Shown here in pieces: positions 59,737 through 64,000 of a stretch of 64,000 nt of DNA. Position numbers and translations under genes: made by a program. The notes beneath the pieces are model-generated. The model was given only the letters and a program-made list of their open reading frames with translations. It was not told where the DNA came from and did not search any database. How positions within the stretch are numbered: position 1 is the first letter of the stretch; every line of letters begins with the position of its first letter. The stretch is from Laburnicola sp. R22_1 (Eukaryota; Ascomycota; Dothideomycetes; Pleosporales; Didymosphaeriaceae). The stretch is taken from contig JACONQ010000012.1 of the NCBI GenBank assembly GCA_014281115.1, positions 1,550,001 through 1,614,000 on the forward strand. Reading direction: 5' to 3'.

Positions 59737-62106
59737 ATGTCCCTCAGCCTCTTCAGATGGCTATGCATTATATTGCCTACCCTAATAGCAGCAACCCCTC
59801 AGAAGACAGCTCCCACACCCCCCAAGCGTTCGCTTCCGCCCGAGCTTCAACAGGTCGTGCCTGTATGTGCTCAGCCATGTCTTCGTGCATCGTTATCCGA
59901 ACAGTTTCCTTTTGCATGTACCACTCCGGTGGATCTCGGTTGCCTTTGTTCTCGTTATAGTTTCAATGGACAGTCACTAGGCGAGGTGGCTCTTGGATGC
60001 ATAGCTGCATCATGCTCTACATATAACGGTGGAGCTTTAGCCTACAACGTTTGTCTGGGGGAGAGGTACGCAGTCACGCCAACGTTGACTGCCCTTACTG
60101 TCGTGGCGAGAACCTCGTCGACATCAACAAGCATGACCTCTTTCCGGCCGATCGCTACCACTCATTCAAGCTCAACCACGACTCGTCTAAGCTCAACAAC
60201 CACTTCGACTTCTCGATCACAGACATCTCATACCGATACTGTCTTTGCCGACTCTGTGTCGTTGATCCCATCTCCGACCTCAACATCTCCGCAAGGAACG
60301 AACACACCGGTTGCTGCGGGTACACCTCCACCCACGATGACACCTGCGCAGATCGCTGGTCTTGCCGTCGCAGCGGGGGCAGCCTTCATCATCGCCATCG
60401 GACTCATGGCTCTTAGCATATTTCTTCGGAGGCGAAGGGAACGGAAATACAACGCTGAAGCCAATGAGAAAGGGGGATTGTCGCCAGCATCTAACTACTC
60501 AACAAACTTTTCTCCAGACTTCGCTCAGGACTCATCAGCATCAGATCCTCCTCGACGGTTCTTGTTGCCTCCTCCCCCAGTGAAAAGGAAATCTAGTCTG
60601 ACGTCGGATGATCAGGTTAGGGGGAACAGAGCACTGAGGCCATTGAACTTGAACACGGCTCGCGATGCTAGCACAACTTCGTCAAAGCGGATGCGTGTGG
60701 AACCTGGTACCGACTTAAGCTCCCTCCATCCTTTGTTACGACCTAGCCACGGGGCTTCAAGAAACGCTTCGAATTCTTCCGTTCCCCTCGACCAAATTGG
60801 TCTTGCAATTAGCGGCACTGAACTACCTAAAGAGCCAATCAAATCTTATGGGCAAATCATCCAGCCCGCAGGAGATCGGATGAACCAACAACGACCGACA
60901 ATTGCTCGACGCAATGCCGAGATCTTAAAGAGGCCGGATAGTGTCATGACCCAGAGTACTATGTTCGAAGAAGACGAGGTCCGTAGGGAGTCGAAACTGT
61001 TACCTGCGCCTCCCATCCCTATCCCTCCTATACGTACATTGCAGCCTTCGCGATCATCACCAGCTGTTAAATCGAATCATTCTACGGCACCTACAACTAC
61101 ACGACAGCTACCGCAGCCACCTGAGTTGTTCTTAGACATTCCGCCTCGATACAAAAAATCGCAACCTTGGATGGTAGACCTGCCGGATGAACGTCCTCGT
61201 GGCACACTGGCATCAACGTCGGCACAGAGGATGCAATTACCAACGCGCGTGCGGACATCAGAGTATAACCCAAAATCAGCTGAGTGGGACCTCAGCAATG
61301 GTGGAGACATACCGGATTATTACTTTACCGCCTATCAAGAACCTAAGCCCATACACGCGATACCTTCTAGCAACGCGAACCGATGGATGCGAACAAAGCA
61401 GTCACAGAACGCTGCCAAGGCCAAACCAAAGCGTTCATCAAGTACTGTGTCACGAACGACTTCAAGAGCGTCTACGAACATCCGCGACTCCATATCGTCG
61501 CAAACATCGTTCGAGACAGACGATCGTGATGATCCTACACCAGAGGATGATAACGACGACAGGCGACTCGAAGATGGCAGACTCTCTCCAGTAGCTGAAT
61601 CGCCTATTCATAGGCTTCGCTATCCAAAAGTGCCCCGCACCTCCAACCAACTCGTTCCGCGCAGTCCCAAGAGCCCGCAAAGCCAATTTAGCCAAGGTAG
61701 TCCTCGCTGGCAGCCGCAACCATCCTCTTTACTCGTCAAGCGAAAAGGCGAACAGGGCGCTCTGCAATTCGGCAGTTCCTTCAGTACAGGCAGTCCTAAC
61801 GCAAGCGCGAGCAAGGAGTCACGAAAATACCGCCAACACCTTCGCAGCAACAGCGTCGAGAATTGGAGCCCAGTCCGAAATAGCGAGCGCACCACACGTA
61901 CACAGAGCAGCTTATGGCCCAAGAGCCCAGCCATGTACGAGCCAAATGTTGTCCGGCCACTTACCATCCGCAAAACACAACTCCTACAAACTCCCAATGC
62001 GGACACGGACGCGTTGAAAAGCCCTGTATGGGTGCCGCGGTTGACGCCCACGCGGCAAGGAGACGACCTCCTGATATCTGTTATCTATTCCCAAACTGGC
62101 CATTGA
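59737..62106 (+). CDS. CFEM-domain single-pass membrane protein
   Basis: A 789-codon frame without introns. Residues 1-19 form a signal peptide. Residues 40-106 hold eight cysteines (44, 48, 61, 69, 71, 88, 93, 106) in the CFEM pattern, including CLC and an Asp (66) three residues before it, the place of the haem-iron ligand in characterised CFEM proteins. A Ser/Thr-rich stalk (about 115-200, likely O-glycosylated) precedes a transmembrane helix (206-230), followed by RRRRERK as stop-transfer. The remaining about 555 residues are a disordered Ser/Pro/Arg-rich cytoplasmic tail. CFEM proteins are fungus-specific; some bind haem or act in surface sensing and pathogenicity. The long tail and single helix suggest a cell-wall or environmental sensor rather than a GPI-anchored or secreted haem carrier. 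Function is inferred only. Confidence 0.88.
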   Translation: MSLSLFRWLCIILPTLIAATPQKTAPTPPKRSLPPELQQVVPVCAQPCLRASLSEQFPFACTTPVDLGCLCSRYSFNGQSLGEVALGCIAASCSTYNGGALAYNVCLGERYAVTPTLTALTVVARTSSTSTSMTSFRPIATTHSSSTTTRLSSTTTSTSRSQTSHTDTVFADSVSLIPSPTSTSPQGTNTPVAAGTPPPTMTPAQIAGLAVAAGAAFIIAIGLMALSIFLRRRRERKYNAEANEKGGLSPASNYSTNFSPDFAQDSSASDPPRRFLLPPPPVKRKSSLTSDDQVRGNRALRPLNLNTARDASTTSSKRMRVEPGTDLSSLHPLLRPSHGASRNASNSSVPLDQIGLAISGTELPKEPIKSYGQIIQPAGDRMNQQRPTIARRNAEILKRPDSVMTQSTMFEEDEVRRESKLLPAPPIPIPPIRTLQPSRSSPAVKSNHSTAPTTTRQLPQPPELFLDIPPRYKKSQPWMVDLPDERPRGTLASTSAQRMQLPTRVRTSEYNPKSAEWDLSNGGDIPDYYFTAYQEPKPIHAIPSSNANRWMRTKQSQNAAKAKPKRSSSTVSRTTSRASTNIRDSISSQTSFETDDRDDPTPEDDNDDRRLEDGRLSPVAESPIHRLRYPKVPRTSNQLVPRSPKSPQSQFSQGSPRWQPQPSSLLVKRKGEQGALQFGSSFSTGSPNASASKESRKYRQHLRSNSVENWSPVRNSERTTRTQSSLWPKSPAMYEPNVVRPLTIRKTQLLQTPNADTDALKSPVWVPRLTPTRQGDDLLISVIYSQTGH

Positions 62107-62647
62107 CGGCGCTTTTCCTTGCTTTTTTCCCCACTCCTTTCCTTATCAACTTGTAATCGCGACGCGGCATTGATCCCGCCTCTTCCTGTCATACTGAGAC
62201 TGGTATTTCCTACATTTTTGTATATTGTACGATACCCATACGCACTCATTTGAGGATGTTTCTCGGCATCAATTAGCGTTCGGTTTTGCGGATCGTGGGG
62301 GCACTTGTATCATAGTAGAAAGTGTACATTGGAGTTCGGGCGGAATTATTGTATCGTGAGACAGGATGGGTGGAACGACCGTACGGTAGATCGACTAGCA
62401 TTTGGAGTGACTGCAGAGTTAGCTACAATTAACCGCCGGTGGCTCACTACATTTCGTTTTCGGGGCTTCGCGTGCAAGGGTCGTGATGGTGTCTAGATGC
62501 AAGCCGCCGAGGAGATGCTTGATACGCGCCTGCATGTTGAAAAACACGCCGATAAAGAGAGTTTGTTCAATTAGAACACGTCTTGATATGATCGTGTACC
62601 TGTCCTAGTTGTGACATTGCTTATCGGCTGGCTTCTTCGACGCTGCG
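62107..62647. other. 3' flank of the CFEM gene
   Basis: Contains the presumed 3' UTR and terminator; no gene was recognised. A T-rich stretch (TACATTTTTGTATATTGTACG) lies about 110 bp after the stop. Confidence 0.45.
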
Positions 62648-62802
62648 CACGCCCATGAAAGAATTCGTGTCCGATGCAAACATGGGTACAAAGTTATAGA
62701 GAGTTATGTCTAGCTATATACTAGAAAGAATAAATACAGTTTGCATACTCTATTGTTAGCTATTAGGGCTTAGTATCAGACACGAATTCTTTCGTAGGGG
62801 TG
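62648..62802. mobile_element. MITE copy 1 (family W), 155 bp
   Basis: The 30-bp terminal inverted repeats match at 25 of 30 positions and share GAAAGAATTCGTGTC. TGCG flanks both ends (62644-62647, 62803-62806). The interior (about 95 bp) is AT-rich, non-coding and differs from that of copy 2. All four termini of the two copies start CAC, and both copies carry 4-bp duplications, which supports a real mobile family. Confidence 0.8.
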
Positions 62803-63421
62803 TGCGTGGTATATCCATCTACACGATAAAAGTTGCCTCGAGGCGAGGCGCTCGGCGCGCATGCCAACAAATGGTCGTCAGTCTAGACGTGAGGCTTACC
62901 TGAGTGCCTGATTGTCCTCTACCCACGAGTGACGGTGAAGAGATGGTGCATGTGTTGTTTCTGCGAATCAATTCAGCCGGCGGCGCATTGCGAGACAAAA
63001 GTGTAGGTCAACAGTGTTACATATCGGTCGGAGAATCAGCCAAGAATGACGCTGTCGGCTCGGCCTTTGATGCAGCGACGAGCTCGCAATTTTTTTCCTC
63101 GCGAGGAAAGCAGCCGGGCGAGTGCGTGGTTGGGAGAGAGCGTCTGCAGCTGTGAGCTTGTCGCGATAGCAAGAGGCTCTAAGAGTTATGAAAGAGGTTA
63201 CCAACGCATGTTGCAGGCGACGAGGCGCTCGCAGGCCAGTGGCGGGGTTTCGGCGGGGTTTCGGCGGGTTTTGACGTCTGCATGTGGTGTTGTGCCCCAC
63301 TACACTACCTTCTCATAGTGACAACTGATTAATCTGCACTAACGGACCCCCATCTACCCTACAAATCCTTCTTTGTGCCAACAATCTCTCTCTCTCCTCT
63401 GCTTCTCCCCAATTGCCCATC
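62803..63421. other. Transketolase promoter region
   Basis: No gene was recognised. A pyrimidine-rich tract (CTCTCTCTCCTCTGCTTCTCC) ends about 15 bp before the ATG, as in many highly expressed filamentous fungal genes. A near-repeat of GGCGGGGTTTC lies at about 63241-63270. Confidence 0.5.
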
Positions 63422-64000
63422 ATGCCGTATGAAAAGGTCGACCAGCTCGCCATCAACACCATCCGAACCCTCGCAGTACGTCCTCCCTGCTGCCCCGCGC
63501 CGCCCCGCTACCGCTCCTTTTTCTCCACCACGCACCAGCTCATCGCTTCTACAGGTCGATGCTACGCTCCAGGCGAACTCTGGCCATCCAGGAGCGCCGA
63601 TGGGATTAGCCCCCGTAAGCCATGTACTCTTCAACAAGTTCATGACCTTCAACCCCAAGAACCCACAGTGGGTCAACCGCGATCGCTTCGTCCTCTCGTA
63701 CGTTCTCCCATTTTCTATACTATACTGTGCGTAACAAGCACGAGCCGTCTGTCAGCACAACGCGCTGTGGTGGGATGGAGCATATCAAACACCCATCTCC
63801 GCGGCAGGCTGGCTAGCGGCATACTTGTTTTTCTTGTCCCCGTCTGCACCTGGTATCATGCTGGGATCTGGGCAAGACGTTCTAGCATTGCCGCCTTACT
63901 CCGCTGTTCCGCAAGAACTGCTTCAATATACTTCCGGGGATGAAGCGCCATCACTAACATCAAAACGCAGAAACGGCCACGGATGCATGCTCCAGTATGC
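63422..64000 (+). CDS. TKL1: Transketolase, 5' part (runs off the window)
   Basis: Exons join(63422..63475, 63555..63697, 63971..>64000) encode the N-terminus MPYEKVDQLAINTIRTLA, followed by VDATLQANSGHPGAPMGLAP and the reading through DRFVLSNGHGCMLQYA. The SGHPGAPMG and LSNGHG motifs belong to the thiamine-diphosphate-binding domain of transketolase, the pentose-phosphate enzyme that moves two-carbon ketol units between sugar phosphates. About 76 residues of an expected 680-690 are visible. Intron 1 is 79 nt (GTACGT...ACAG). Intron 2 is 273 nt (GTACGT...GCAG), long for this region. Dihydroxyacetone synthase is a related alternative, but the N-terminus fits cytosolic transketolase better. Confidence 0.92.

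Noticed and set aside
1..64000. CRISPR arrays, prokaryotic operons, rRNA genes
   Set aside because: The repeats seen are transposon leaders or microsatellites; introns and gene spacing are eukaryotic; no rRNA sequence was recognised.

Overview
The window looks like nuclear DNA of a filamentous ascomycete, most likely a pleosporalean Dothideomycete of the Leptosphaeria/Parastagonospora type. The evidence is intron-bearing genes with 48-49 nt introns, a group I G-alpha gene with the same 353-residue product as Aspergillus FadA, a fungal LCB2, a CFEM-type surface protein, and a sharply two-part base composition. The genus cannot be fixed from sequence alone.

AT-rich block, 1 to about 40,854. 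This is a nest of transposable elements mutated by repeat-induced point mutation (RIP): CpA and TpG are depleted, TpA is enriched, and former Gln and Trp codons are stops. No intact host gene was found in it. LTR pairs and target-site duplications (TSDs) give these units: Gyp1b (Gypsy, minus strand, 1-1773, running off the left edge); CopA1 (5'-truncated Copia, 1774-7219) carrying a DNA element U1 (1990-3092); CopB (minus-strand Copia fragment, 7220 to about 8640); U2 (8897-9669); Gyp1a (Gypsy chromodomain element, 9670-26196) carrying a complete Copia, CopA2 (11014-19255, TSD TTAAT); an unassigned minus-strand element X (about 26197-28613); and a second U copy split by Gyp2 (28873-39203, TSD GCTAT). 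Gyp2 was itself hit by a solo LTR (31160-31451, TSD CCTAT), by a 1,799-bp insertion V (31813-33611, 9-bp duplication) and by a diverged U relative (from 36859). U copies are flanked by 11-bp duplications, which suggests a Mutator-like DNA transposon family.

GC-equilibrated block, about 40,855-64,000. Genes in order: LCB2 serine palmitoyltransferase subunit (42148-44148, +); a Tc1/mariner-like element with 65-bp inverted repeats and dead transposase (47786-49300); a proline-rich, RS-like protein of unknown function (50693-52585, +); group I G-alpha subunit (54758-56013, -, five exons); a CFEM-domain single-pass membrane protein (59737-62106, +); and the first exons of transketolase (63422 to the right edge, +). 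Two copies of a short MITE with 30-bp inverted repeats and 4-bp duplications lie at 57797-57994 and 62648-62802. The genes are ordinary, independently transcribed housekeeping and signalling genes, not a cluster. The CFEM protein (possible surface sensor) and the G-alpha could both act in environmental sensing, but nothing in the sequence ties them together.

The most interesting material is the undescribed small mobile elements (U, V, the MITE), an antisense coding signal in the 3' accessory region of the Copia family, and islands that escaped RIP inside the mutated block.
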